The notes under the pieces: model-generated
Seen by the model: the letters and a program-made list of their open reading frames with translations, nothing else
The model's database searches: none
What the model was told of the DNA's origin: nothing
Part shown: piece by piece, positions 1 through 8,252 of the stretch
Layout of the letters: every line of letters starts with the position of its first letter
Position numbering within the stretch: position 1 is the first letter of the stretch
Translations under genes and position numbers: made by a program
Source: Pelosinus sp. UFO1
GTDB taxonomy: Bacteria > Bacillota > Negativicutes > DSM-13327
Direction of reading: 5' to 3'
Assembly (NCBI RefSeq): GCF_000725345.1
Contig: NZ_CP008852.1
Coordinates: 858,001 to 922,000 of the forward strand
DNA length: 64,000 nucleotides

Positions 1-1140
1 AGAAAGTTCGGAAAAACAAATGAGATGGTTTCTGCTTTAGGTTTTGGCTGTATGAGGCTGCCGATTATTGACAATGATCCAACTAAAATCGATGAAGAAA
101 AAGCATTACAGTTGATACGGCATGCTATTGATTCTGGAGTCAACTATATTGATACGGCCTATCCTTATCATGGAACCGGTTTTACTCAGGGGGGAGCAAG
201 TGAGCCTTTTGTTGCTAAAGCTCTGAAAGATGGCTATAGAAACAAAGTCAATATAGCAACAAAGCTTCCAACTTGGCTGATAAAAACGAGAGCAGATATG
301 GATCGATATTTAAATGAACAACTGGAACGGCTTGAGACAGATGTAATTGACTTTTATTTACTCCATAATTTAAATAATAATGTTTGGCCGCAGTTAAAAG
401 AGGCAGGAGTTAAAGAATTTTTGGATCAGGCCATTAAAGATGGGAAAATCAGATATGCCGGGTTTTCCTTCCATGAACAAGGCGGGTTATTTAAAGAAAT
501 AGTAGATTACTATGACTGGTCATTTTGTCAAATTCAATATAATATTTTAGACGAAAATTACCAAGCGGGAAAAGAAGGTCTGGAATACGCTGCTAAGAAA
601 GGCTTAGGCGTTGCCATTATGGAACCGTTAAGGGGAGGTAACCTGGCAAGGTTGCCCAAAGATGCAAAAGCTGTTGTTGATCAAGCCGACATCACAAGAA
701 CTCCGGCAGAGTGGGCCTTGAGGTGGGTCTGGAATCACCCTGAGGTATCCGTTGTATTAAGTGGCATGAATGAGATGGAGCATGTTATTGAGAATATTAG
801 AGTGGCTGGGGAAGCACAAGCCAATTCTTTAACGGCAAAAGAAGTAGCTATTGTTGAAGCAGTGAAGAAAATCTTTAAAGACAAAATAAAAGTCAATTGT
901 ACAGGATGTGCTTACTGCATGCCTTGCCCTATCGGCGTCAATATCCCGATATGCTTCTCTACATATAATGATCATTGGGTTTTTGACGGTGCACCTGAAG
1001 CAAAATTTATGTATGGAGCATGGTCGAAAATGGGGGCTCCTGCTTCTAAATGCGTGGAATGTGGTAAATGCGAAAGTCATTGTCCACAAGGGCTTGAAAT
1101 TCGCAAGCAATTAAAGAACGTCGTAGAAGCGTTTGAATAG
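1..1140 (+). CDS. Aldo/keto reductase with C-terminal ferredoxin domain (5' partial)
   Basis: This is a predicted NAD(P)H- or ferredoxin-linked oxidoreductase of the aldo/keto reductase family with a C-terminal 4Fe-4S domain. The frame is open to base 1 and reads RKFGKTNE before the first in-window ATG at 25. That matches the usual N-terminus of the family, so the true start lies upstream of the window. Barrel motifs seen are GFGCMRLP, DTAYPYHG (catalytic Asp and Tyr), ATKLP (Lys) and YLLHN (His). Near the C-terminus are two Cys clusters, CTGCAYCMPCP and CVECGKCESHCP, suited to iron-sulfur binding. The substrate cannot be told. A strong hairpin follows the stop, so it is probably not cotranscribed with larC. 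Confidence 0.88.
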   Translation, partial: RKFGKTNEMVSALGFGCMRLPIIDNDPTKIDEEKALQLIRHAIDSGVNYIDTAYPYHGTGFTQGGASEPFVAKALKDGYRNKVNIATKLPTWLIKTRADMDRYLNEQLERLETDVIDFYLLHNLNNNVWPQLKEAGVKEFLDQAIKDGKIRYAGFSFHEQGGLFKEIVDYYDWSFCQIQYNILDENYQAGKEGLEYAAKKGLGVAIMEPLRGGNLARLPKDAKAVVDQADITRTPAEWALRWVWNHPEVSVVLSGMNEMEHVIENIRVAGEAQANSLTAKEVAIVEAVKKIFKDKIKVNCTGCAYCMPCPIGVNIPICFSTYNDHWVFDGAPEAKFMYGAWSKMGAPASKCVECGKCESHCPQGLEIRKQLKNVVEAFE

Positions 1141-1151
1141 TTATTAAGAAA

Positions 1152-1190
1152 GCTGCAGACATATTAGAATGTTTCTAATATGTCTGCAGC
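1152..1190. terminator. Perfect 18-bp inverted repeat after the aldo/keto reductase
   Basis: Arms 1152-1169 and 1173-1190 are perfectly complementary around a 3-nt loop. It lies 11 nt after the reductase stop and separates that gene from the lar operon. No U-tract follows on the plus strand, so it may be a transcript-end stabiliser or an atypical terminator. Confidence 0.5.
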
Positions 1191-1311
1191 AATGCGGAAT
1201 TGGATAAGCAATATTTCTTTTGCAGGACATATGTGGAATATGGTGAAAAGATAGAGTGAGTCGTAAGAAATAGATACTGGTGAATAAAAATATGTAATGG
1301 AGAGCTATACA

Positions 1312-2166
1312 ATGAAAGTGTTATATTATGATTGTTTTTGCGGCATCAGCGGCGATATGAATCTAGGTGCACTCTTGGATTTGGGGGTAGATGAAGCTTA
1401 TTTAAGGCAGGAGTTGTCTAAGCTGAATCTAGATGCTGAATATGAGCTGCAGGTAAAAAAGGATAACAAAAAAGGAATAAGCGGAACTAGAGTGGATGTA
1501 GTATTAAAGGATGTAATGCATATTCATAAGCACGACCACCACGGCGAACATCATGACCACCATCATCATGAAGCACAGGCCGGTATGGAGTCTGACAATG
1601 GTCATACTCACCATGCTCATAGAAACTTAAAGGATATTGAAAATATAATAATAAGCAGCAGTTTAAGTGATAGAGTTAAAAAAATAAGCTTGGATATTTT
1701 TATGGAGGTAGCTAAGGCCGAAGCAAAGGTTCATGGAAAGCCTCTATATGAAGTGCACTTCCATGAGGTTGGGGCCGTTGACTCAATTGTTGATATTGTG
1801 GGAGCCGCTGTGTGTTTAGATTATTTAAAAGTTGATAAGATTATGGCTTCATCGGTTCAGGTAGGAGGAGGGTTTGTAAAATGTGCTCATGGTATCATTC
1901 CCATTCCGGCACCTGCAACAGTAGAAATCTTAAAGAATGTCCCCATAAAATCAGGTATAGTGCCTTTTGAAACAACTACGCCTACTGGGGCTGCGATATT
2001 GGCGGCAAATGTGGACGCTTTTACAGATCATATGGATTTTTCAGTAGACAAGATTGGCTATGGGATAGGTCATAGAGATCTTGAGATTCCTAATGTTTTA
2101 AGAATATATCTTGGTTACGAAGATATATGCGCTAAAGAAGCAAGTTTACAAAAGGATAGAGGTTAA
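1312..2166 (+). CDS. larC: Nickel-pincer cofactor biosynthesis protein LarC, N-terminal part only
   Basis: LarC inserts nickel into the pyridinium-3,5-bisthiocarboxylate mononucleotide cofactor used by lactate racemase and relatives. The protein opens with MKVLYYDCFCGISGDMN, the typical LarC start. ATG 1312 is chosen because a GGAGAG site lies 6 nt upstream; an in-frame ATG at 1297 has no such site. Residues about 70-105 are very His-rich (about fifteen His), a likely Ni2+ store. The frame stops after PNVLRIYLGYED plus a short tail, at about 284 aa. Full LarC is about 400 aa and continues with a domain containing a NIDDM-type motif. In Lactobacillus plantarum, larC1 and larC2 are joined at this junction by ribosomal frameshifting. 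Here larE starts 5 nt after the stop and no larC2 is visible. Confidence 0.88.
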   Translation: MKVLYYDCFCGISGDMNLGALLDLGVDEAYLRQELSKLNLDAEYELQVKKDNKKGISGTRVDVVLKDVMHIHKHDHHGEHHDHHHHEAQAGMESDNGHTHHAHRNLKDIENIIISSSLSDRVKKISLDIFMEVAKAEAKVHGKPLYEVHFHEVGAVDSIVDIVGAAVCLDYLKVDKIMASSVQVGGGFVKCAHGIIPIPAPATVEILKNVPIKSGIVPFETTTPTGAAILAANVDAFTDHMDFSVDKIGYGIGHRDLEIPNVLRIYLGYEDICAKEASLQKDRG

Positions 2167-2171
2167 CGATC

Positions 2172-2978
2172 ATGATTAATAATGAAAAGTATATAAATTT
2201 GATTCAGTGTTTAAAAGATATGGAGAAAGTTATTTTGGCTTTCTCTGGAGGAGTAGATAGTACTTTTTTACTTAAAGCAGCTAAGGAAGCCTTAGGAGAT
2301 AACTTTAAAGCAGTGACGATACAATCTCCCTATATTCCTAAATGGGAAATCGAAGAGGCCAAACAATTAGTAGCAGAACTTGGTGTAGCATTTGAAATTT
2401 TAGAGGCACCTATTATTGATGAAATTAGAAACAATCCTGAAAATAGATGTTATCTTTGCAAGAAGGCGGTATTTAGTCAGATCAAAGCCATTGCGCAAAG
2501 AGAAGGTTATCCTTATGTTATTGATGGCACCAATTTTGATGATATCAGTGACTATAGACCGGGGTTAAAGGCGCTTAGGGAACTGGATATAAAAAGTCCT
2601 TTATTAGAGTGTCAGTTAACAAAACAAGAAATTAGAAATTTATCTAAGGAACTTGGGCTTAACACGTGGGATAAACCACCCTATGCCTGTTTGCTTACAA
2701 GAATACCCTATGGCAATGCACTGAAAGAAGAAGATTTTATAAAAATAGAAAAAGCGGAAAAGTATATGATGGACAGAGGATTCCGTGCGATTCGAGTGCG
2801 ATGCCACGATGATCTGGCGAGAATTGAAGTGGATAAAAAGGATAAAGGTAAATTACTTAATGAGGATCTGCTTGATGAAATATCTGATAAGTTTAAGGAA
2901 TTTGGCTTTAAGTATGTAACCTTAGATTTAGAAGGATATAGGGTCGGAAGTTTTAACGAGGCAATAGGAAATAAATAA
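2172..2978 (+). CDS. larE: LarE, ATP-dependent sulfur transferase for the nickel-pincer cofactor
   Basis: LarE adenylates the pyridinium dicarboxylate intermediate and supplies sulfur to make the thiocarboxylates that hold nickel. The 268-aa product has a PP-loop ATP-binding motif, FSGGVDST (about residues 24-31), and an NRCYLCKK segment. Cys173 in the PYACLLTRIPYG motif aligns by position with the sacrificial sulfur-donor cysteine of characterised LarE (Cys176 in L. plantarum). It lies 5 nt downstream of larC and 33 nt upstream of larB, so the three are one operon. Its frame has a stop at 2157-2159, so it is not a frameshift continuation of larC. Confidence 0.9.
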   Translation: MINNEKYINLIQCLKDMEKVILAFSGGVDSTFLLKAAKEALGDNFKAVTIQSPYIPKWEIEEAKQLVAELGVAFEILEAPIIDEIRNNPENRCYLCKKAVFSQIKAIAQREGYPYVIDGTNFDDISDYRPGLKALRELDIKSPLLECQLTKQEIRNLSKELGLNTWDKPPYACLLTRIPYGNALKEEDFIKIEKAEKYMMDRGFRAIRVRCHDDLARIEVDKKDKGKLLNEDLLDEISDKFKEFGFKYVTLDLEGYRVGSFNEAIGNK

Positions 2979-3014
2979 TAAGGTTTATACCTTTAGATAT
3001 TCCGGGAGGAAATG

Positions 3015-3761
3015 ATGAATAAGGCGGATATTAGAAAGCTGCTGCAAAGAGTAAAGGACAATGAGATAGAAGTCGAAACAGCAATGGAAGTCATTGAAGA
3101 TTTACCCTATAAGGAAATGGGGTTTGCTAAGATTGATAATCATCGTGAAATACGGGTAGGATACCCGGAAGTCATCTATTGCGAAGGAAAAACAGTCGAA
3201 CAAGTGAAAAGTATCATCGAGTTCATGCTGACTAAGGATAATAATATATTAGCAACTCGCGCTAACGAAAAGATGTACGAAGCAGTGAAAACTATCTGTG
3301 CAGAAGCCAAATATAATCCTCTGGGAAGGACAATTACCATTCGACAGAGAGAAGAACACCTTACCGACAGTTATATTGCCATTGTTTCAGCTGGAACTTC
3401 TGATTTGCCGGTGGTGGAGGAAGCAGCAGAAACAGCAAGCATTCTTGGCAACCGCGTAGAAAAGGTTGTGGATGTGGGAGTTGCAGGCATTCATAGACTT
3501 TTCGCCAAGATTGATGTTATCCGGGGGGCAAAAGTAGTTATCGTAGCTGCAGGCATGGAAGGCGCACTCGCCAGCGTTATAGGGGGAATGGTAGATAAGC
3601 CTGTTATTGCTGTCCCGACAAGTGTTGGCTATGGGGCAAGCTTTGGCGGTCTTGCTGCTCTATTATCCATGCTGAACAGTTGTGCAAGCGGTGTTAGTGT
3701 AGTTAATATCGATAATGGTTTCGGCGCAGCTTATAATGCCAGTATAATTAATAAATTATGA
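3015..3761 (+). CDS. larB: LarB, nicotinate adenine dinucleotide carboxylase/hydrolase
   Basis: LarB carboxylates nicotinic acid adenine dinucleotide and cleaves its phosphoanhydride, giving the first intermediate of the nickel-pincer cofactor. The C-terminal half resembles PurE (AIR carboxylase), with IVSAGTSDLPVVEEA and GMEGALASVIGG segments, and the length of about 248 aa is usual. Two ATGs occur in tandem at 3012 and 3015. The second is preferred because GGGAGG ends 5 nt before it. Third gene of the lar operon; a Ni2+ permease follows 71 nt later. LarA itself is not in the window. Confidence 0.9.
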   Translation: MNKADIRKLLQRVKDNEIEVETAMEVIEDLPYKEMGFAKIDNHREIRVGYPEVIYCEGKTVEQVKSIIEFMLTKDNNILATRANEKMYEAVKTICAEAKYNPLGRTITIRQREEHLTDSYIAIVSAGTSDLPVVEEAAETASILGNRVEKVVDVGVAGIHRLFAKIDVIRGAKVVIVAAGMEGALASVIGGMVDKPVIAVPTSVGYGASFGGLAALLSMLNSCASGVSVVNIDNGFGAAYNASIINKL

Positions 3762-3832
3762 GATACTAATATAACTAGGAAAATAGGATAAGTTTACCTC
3801 TGACATTTAAATTAATATCTGGAGAGTGTTGT

Positions 3833-4849
3833 ATGGATAGTAAGAAACATAAGTGGTCCAACTGGATAGGGTTTGGCATGAATGTAGCATTGCTGCATTT
3901 GATTGGTATCGCCTGTTTGGTATCTTCAGCATCCGGTCCGACTCTTTTGGGCTTAGGCTTTTTAGCATACACACTAGGACTACGGCATGCTTTTGATGCA
4001 GACCATATTGTAGCAATTGATAACACCATACGTAAGTTGGTACAGCAAAAAAAGAATGCTGCAGGTGTTGGCTTTTACTTCTCATTAGGACATTCCACCG
4101 TTGTATTCCTTATGACAGTGGCCACTGTTTTCGTAACACAGTGGGCAGAAACCAGTATGCCGGAGTTAAAAGAGATAGGCGGTATTATCGGGACCACCGT
4201 TTCAGGGGTGTTCTTGATTTTAATAGGAATATTGAATCTAATTGTTGCCATTGATATTTATAAAGTGTTTATCAATATGCGCCAAAAGTCTTATGATGAA
4301 AATAAAATGGAAGAATTGCTGCACAATAGAGGTCTTATAGCTCGTTTTTTGAACCCTCTGTTTAACTTGGTCAGCAAAAGCTCACATGTGTATCCAATCG
4401 GCTTTTTATTTGGTTTGGGCTTTGATACAGCAAGTGAAGTTGCTTTGCTGGCCATATCATCAGCAGGAGCAGCTAAAAGTGATGTTGATATTACCGGTAT
4501 TATAGCTCTTCCTATTTTATTTGCTGCTGGAATGAGCTTACTCGACACCGCGGATGGAGTATTTATGACTACCGCCTATAAATGGGCGTTTAACACACCG
4601 CTTCGTAAGGTATATTACAATCTTACAGTCACTAGTTTGTCAGTGATTGCTGCGCTCCTTATCGGGACTATTGAGCTGGCGCAAGTCATAACTTCTAAAA
4701 TGGGTTTAACATATGGAGTTTGGAAATGGGTACAGAATCTGGATGTTGGAGCGGTAGGCTATATCCTAGTGGTGTTATTTGTGCTTATTTGGATGACTTC
4801 CTATGGTATATGGAAGTTTAATAAAGTAGAAGAAAGTTTTATTAAATAA
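3833..4849 (+). CDS. NiCoT-family nickel/cobalt permease (HoxN/NixA type)
   Basis: A 338-aa polytopic membrane protein of the nickel/cobalt transporter family. The family signature is present in TM2: RHAFDADHIVAIDNT, with the HX4DH motif that selects Ni2+/Co2+. A second conserved segment, LFGLGFDTASEVALLAIS, is also seen. GGAGAG lies just ahead of ATG 3833. Its place directly after larCEB indicates that it supplies nickel to LarC. No NikR-like palindrome was found in the 71-nt gap, so regulation is unclear. Confidence 0.9.
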   Translation: MDSKKHKWSNWIGFGMNVALLHLIGIACLVSSASGPTLLGLGFLAYTLGLRHAFDADHIVAIDNTIRKLVQQKKNAAGVGFYFSLGHSTVVFLMTVATVFVTQWAETSMPELKEIGGIIGTTVSGVFLILIGILNLIVAIDIYKVFINMRQKSYDENKMEELLHNRGLIARFLNPLFNLVSKSSHVYPIGFLFGLGFDTASEVALLAISSAGAAKSDVDITGIIALPILFAAGMSLLDTADGVFMTTAYKWAFNTPLRKVYYNLTVTSLSVIAALLIGTIELAQVITSKMGLTYGVWKWVQNLDVGAVGYILVVLFVLIWMTSYGIWKFNKVEESFIK

Positions 4850-4964
4850 TTCGCGATTGTTTCGGGGACTGGCTTGTATTTATGCAAAAGCCCTGTAGCG
4901 CGAAATCGAAGCATGTCCATATATCAACTACAACCCGTTTCTCCTGGTTAATTTGATAAATGAG

Positions 4965-5085
4965 ACTTGATTCAGATGGGGTTTTAACCCCATCTGAATC
5001 TTAGTCGAATTATCCAGGGACTTAGCCGTTCTTTACTCCCGCCTGCAGAGGACGGGAGTATTAGAACGGGTTAGTCATCGGATAA
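4965..5085 (-). repeat. Short copy of a structured repeat, overlapping a histidine kinase 3' end
   Basis: Read on the minus strand from 5085, it begins TTATCCGATGACTAA and shares blocks with the element at 29321-29655. Shared parts are an outer helix (ACTCCC/GGGAGT flanked by CCG/CGG), a GGCTAAGTCCCTGGATAA block, a CGACTAA block, and a terminal hairpin (4969-5000) whose stem keeps pairing despite base changes. The inner loop here is only about 13 nt, whereas the long copy holds two units of about 101 nt. The first 15 nt encode the last residues (LSDD) and stop of the kinase. The rest of 4850-4964 holds a weak GGCTT/AAGCC hairpin and nothing else recognisable. Confidence 0.75.
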
Positions 5086-6489
5086 ATTGAGGGGGATGCG
5101 AACTGTTATTGTAGTTCCTTCTCCCAATTTACTATCTAAGTGAATTGTACTATTATGCTGCTCAGCAATCAAACTGGCAATGGAAAGCCCGAGTCCAGTG
5201 CCGCCGGTAACTTTGGAACGGGACTTATCAACTCGATAGAAACGGTTAAACACATGAGGTTGCTCCTCGTCCGGAATTCCGATTCCCGTGTCTTTAACAG
5301 TGACTTCAAAATCGTGTTCCATTTTTCTTGCGCCAATCATGATTTTCCCATCGCTCAGGGTATATTTTATACTATTCTCGATAAAAATTCTCAGCATTTG
5401 TTTGATGGATGCGGAGTCGGCACAAATAATGGCGGGATCGTTTTGCGTAAGAATGATCTTGTGGTTTGGCGCAATAATACAAGTTTCTTGAAAAATTTCC
5501 TCAATGAGGCGCTCCGTGTTAAGCGGGGCCTTTTTTAGTATTTGACGGTTCTGGTCAGCCCTAGCTAAAAACAGCAATTTTTCAATTAATCCATACATAT
5601 TGTTTGCTTCAGATTTTATAGCTTCAATTCCTTCCTGTAAGGCGGAAGGATCTTGTTTTCCCCAACGATCCAGCATTTCAGCATAGCCGCTAATAACGGT
5701 TATGGGGGTTCTTAGTTCGTGGGATGCGTCTGATACAAATCGTCGTTGTTTTTCAAAACCCAGTTGAATTCGGTTTAGCATATGATTAAAGGTTTTAGCC
5801 AATTCATGAAGTTCATCGTTGCTATCGGTCAGCGTAATCCGCTTTTCTAAATTTTTAATTTCTATTTCTTTTGCAGTTTCCGTTATATTGCGAATCGGTC
5901 GTAATATCCGATTACTAATGAATATACCAGATATAATTGCAATGATAAGACCTAGCACATTGGTAATAAAAAGGTTTACAATTAAATTTTTTAGAAAATG
6001 GTTTTGCTCCAGCATTGGTTTCATAAAGTGTAACTTAAATAAATGCCCATCTAATGAAATTTGCTTTTTATCATAATAGAAATAAGAACGCTCAGTGTCG
6101 ATTAGCTGCGACACTTCTTCTTTCATTGCCGCAAATTTACGATTGCCAGATTCATGATTATCCCACATAGGGGCATGCATATCCAACGCATGTGCATCGC
6201 TATCAATGATCAAGGAATTTTGATCATCGTATATTTTTAGTATTACCCCCGGCTGCAGGAGATTTTCCTCTAATAACCTACTGTCAACTGTATTTGCCTT
6301 TTCTAGGTATTGGGTTACGTTGATTACACTTTGCCGTAATTCAGCATGGGCTTGGGTAAAAAGTACATAAAGTAATCCTGTAAAGGTAAGACAGCTTGTA
6401 AATAGAAGGATGCATGACAAAATGACTGAGTAAAGCATTGTTAATTTAATCGAAATCGGCATCTGCAGAAGTTTAATCTTTGACCACAT
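5071..6489 (-). CDS. HAMP sensor histidine kinase
   Basis: Membrane sensor kinase partnering the response regulator directly upstream. The start at 6489 is chosen because AGGAG lies 6 nt before this ATG; the 17-nt overlap with the regulator implies translational coupling. Features in order: TM1 (about residues 15-45), extracytoplasmic sensor of about 120 residues, TM2 (about 165-190), HAMP, HisKA with SDASHELRTPI (phospho-His), and HATPase with N, G1 (DTGIGIP) and G2 (GGTGLGLSI) boxes. The signal is unknown. The final codons and stop lie inside the repeat at 4965-5085, so the C-terminus may have been set by insertion of that element. Confidence 0.9.
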   Translation of the reverse strand: MWSKIKLLQMPISIKLTMLYSVILSCILLFTSCLTFTGLLYVLFTQAHAELRQSVINVTQYLEKANTVDSRLLEENLLQPGVILKIYDDQNSLIIDSDAHALDMHAPMWDNHESGNRKFAAMKEEVSQLIDTERSYFYYDKKQISLDGHLFKLHFMKPMLEQNHFLKNLIVNLFITNVLGLIIAIISGIFISNRILRPIRNITETAKEIEIKNLEKRITLTDSNDELHELAKTFNHMLNRIQLGFEKQRRFVSDASHELRTPITVISGYAEMLDRWGKQDPSALQEGIEAIKSEANNMYGLIEKLLFLARADQNRQILKKAPLNTERLIEEIFQETCIIAPNHKIILTQNDPAIICADSASIKQMLRIFIENSIKYTLSDGKIMIGARKMEHDFEVTVKDTGIGIPDEEQPHVFNRFYRVDKSRSKVTGGTGLGLSIASLIAEQHNSTIHLDSKLGEGTTITVRIPLNLSDD

Positions 6490-7165
6490 AGCCAACTCCT
6501 CTGACTGTATGAATATATTTTCGTTTGTAACGTTCATCCAACTTGCTTCGTAAATATCGAATATAGACATCTACTATTTTTGTATCCCCCATAAATTCAT
6601 ACCCCCAAACCTCCTGAAGGATACGCTCGCGATTTAGAACAATATTTCGATTGCGGATTAGGTATTCCAGGAGGTCGTATTCTTTCTTGGTTAGTTCTAC
6701 CGACTGTTGATCAATGTGTACTTCGTAGCGTTCAGGATACAAAACCAGGTTTTGTACCCTGAATTCATTATTGTTCGCTGAATGCAGCGCCGGCTTATTT
6801 TTACGCAGTGCAGCCCGAATACGAGCAATAAGCTCTTGGGTTGCAAATGGTTTTGTTATATAGTCATCTGCACCGGTATCAAGCCCCATAACTTTGTCAA
6901 TAAGATCGTCTTTGGCAGTCACCATAATGATAGGAACTTCCGATAACTCCCTTGCTCGCTTGCAAATTTCTATTCCGTCCATTTCCGGCAACATTATATC
7001 TAAGAGAACTAAGTCAAAGCTTTCCTGCATAATACGGTCCAATGCTATGCGTCCATTTGCCTCAATGGATGTTTTAAAACCCTCATGTTCTAATTCCATT
7101 TGAAGAAAACGGGCGATTTTCCGCTCATCCTCCACAATTAATATTTTCTTATAGTCAGCCTGCAC
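6473..7165 (-). CDS. OmpR/PhoB-family response regulator
   Basis: A 230-aa regulator with an N-terminal receiver domain (ILIVEDE acidic pocket, phospho-Asp in LVLLDIMLPEMDG, Lys in TKPF) and a C-terminal winged-helix DNA-binding domain (about 130-228, ending HTVRGVGYVVKD). Translation starts at GTG 7165 with AGGAGG 10 nt upstream; the nearer ATG is out of frame. It is cotranscribed with the kinase and divergent from the DUF347 gene at 7365, a likely target together with its own promoter. Confidence 0.92.
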   Translation of the reverse strand: MQADYKKILIVEDERKIARFLQMELEHEGFKTSIEANGRIALDRIMQESFDLVLLDIMLPEMDGIEICKRARELSEVPIIMVTAKDDLIDKVMGLDTGADDYITKPFATQELIARIRAALRKNKPALHSANNNEFRVQNLVLYPERYEVHIDQQSVELTKKEYDLLEYLIRNRNIVLNRERILQEVWGYEFMGDTKIVDVYIRYLRSKLDERYKRKYIHTVRGVGYVVKD

Positions 7166-7260
7166 GAATCCATTACCTCCTGGTCAATAAATATCTACCA
7201 ATTATATAAAACCATTTTTTCACACTATTGAAAACTATTATTTATCATTTTTAACCAAAT

Positions 7261-7289
7261 TCTAACTTTGGTCTAATCAGAAGTTAATC
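7261..7289. promoter_or_regulatory. Candidate OmpR-type direct-repeat site in the divergent spacer
   Basis: TCTAAC at 7261-7266 and TCTAAT at 7272-7277 are spaced 11 bp apart, one helical turn, with a looser TTAATC at 7284. Such spacing is typical of OmpR/PhoB-family regulators. It sits between the regulator (minus) and the DUF347 gene (plus). The match is short, so confidence is low. Confidence 0.3.
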
Positions 7290-7364
7290 TTTAAGGCCTA
7301 TGCTGTGATTAAGGCAATGTCCTGGGGAGGGAAATTATTGGTTTGGAAATGGAGGTAAATACAT

Positions 7365-8171
7365 ATGGATAAAAATTTATCATCGACCATGAAGGGGACA
7401 TTAAGTAAGGTTCCGGAAATTACGGTTATATTTTGGATTACGAAAATTCTAACCACCGGGATGGGGGAAGTATTCTCTGACTATCTATTCTTTAATCAGT
7501 TAGATCATCAAACTGCTATGGTTCTGGCGTTAATTGGGCTGGCTGTTTCGTTGACAATTCAGTTCTCAGTAAAGAGATATGTGCCCTGGATCTATTGGTT
7601 AGCTGTCGTCGCGGTCAGTATATTTGGAACGATGTTTGCCGATTTTATACACGATGGTTTGGATCTACCCTTCATCGAATCAACTACCTTCTTTTTGGTG
7701 TTTCAAGCCGCCATATTTGTAATTTGGTACATGACGGAGAAAACATTGTCGATAACCAGTATCTACACCCGTCGTCGGGAAGCATTCTACTGGGCTACAG
7801 TACTAGGTACTTTCGCACTGGGTACCGCTGCCGGAGATATGACCGCATTTACGATGGACTTAGGAACATTCTCATCGGGGGTGTTATTTGCCATCTTAAT
7901 TGCAATCCCAGCTTTGTCCTATAAGCTTTTTGGATTAAATGAGATTTTTGCCTTCTGGTTCGCCTATATCATGACGCGGCCGCTAGGCGCCTCATTTTCA
8001 GACTGGATGGCTCTGCCTCAGAGTCATAGCGGTCTCGGATGGGGCAGCGGGATGGTTAGTTTTGGCTTAACTGTTATTATCATTGTTCTTGTCGGCTACA
8101 TGACAATTGCCAAGAAGGATGTTAAGGAAGAACATGTCGCGATTCGGTCAAATGAGCAAACACATTGTTAA
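7365..8171 (+). CDS. DUF347 (COG4705-type) multipass membrane protein
   Basis: A 268-aa integral membrane protein with about eight hydrophobic segments. It carries internally repeated motifs of the DUF347 type: KVPEITVIFWITKIL with GMGEVFSDYL near residues 18-45, and VLGTFALGTAAGDMTAF near 147-163. Repeated GE/GD acidic pairs in membrane segments are characteristic. The biochemical role of the family is not established. It starts 200 nt from, and divergent to, a two-component system, so regulation by that system is likely. ATG 7365 follows a GGAGG site. Confidence 0.75.
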   Translation: MDKNLSSTMKGTLSKVPEITVIFWITKILTTGMGEVFSDYLFFNQLDHQTAMVLALIGLAVSLTIQFSVKRYVPWIYWLAVVAVSIFGTMFADFIHDGLDLPFIESTTFFLVFQAAIFVIWYMTEKTLSITSIYTRRREAFYWATVLGTFALGTAAGDMTAFTMDLGTFSSGVLFAILIAIPALSYKLFGLNEIFAFWFAYIMTRPLGASFSDWMALPQSHSGLGWGSGMVSFGLTVIIIVLVGYMTIAKKDVKEEHVAIRSNEQTHC

Positions 8172-8252
8172 CAGTGGTGCAAAAAGAACGTTACGTCGTT
8201 TTGAGTGTGCAACTTCTTGATTATGTACGATTATTAAAAGGAGGCGTTTCTA

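Noticed and set aside
2140-2180. Possible programmed frameshift joining larC to larE
   Set aside because: The larE frame has a TAG at 2157-2159 and there is no slippery heptamer between it and the larC stop; larE has its own ATG and a normal LarE N-terminus.
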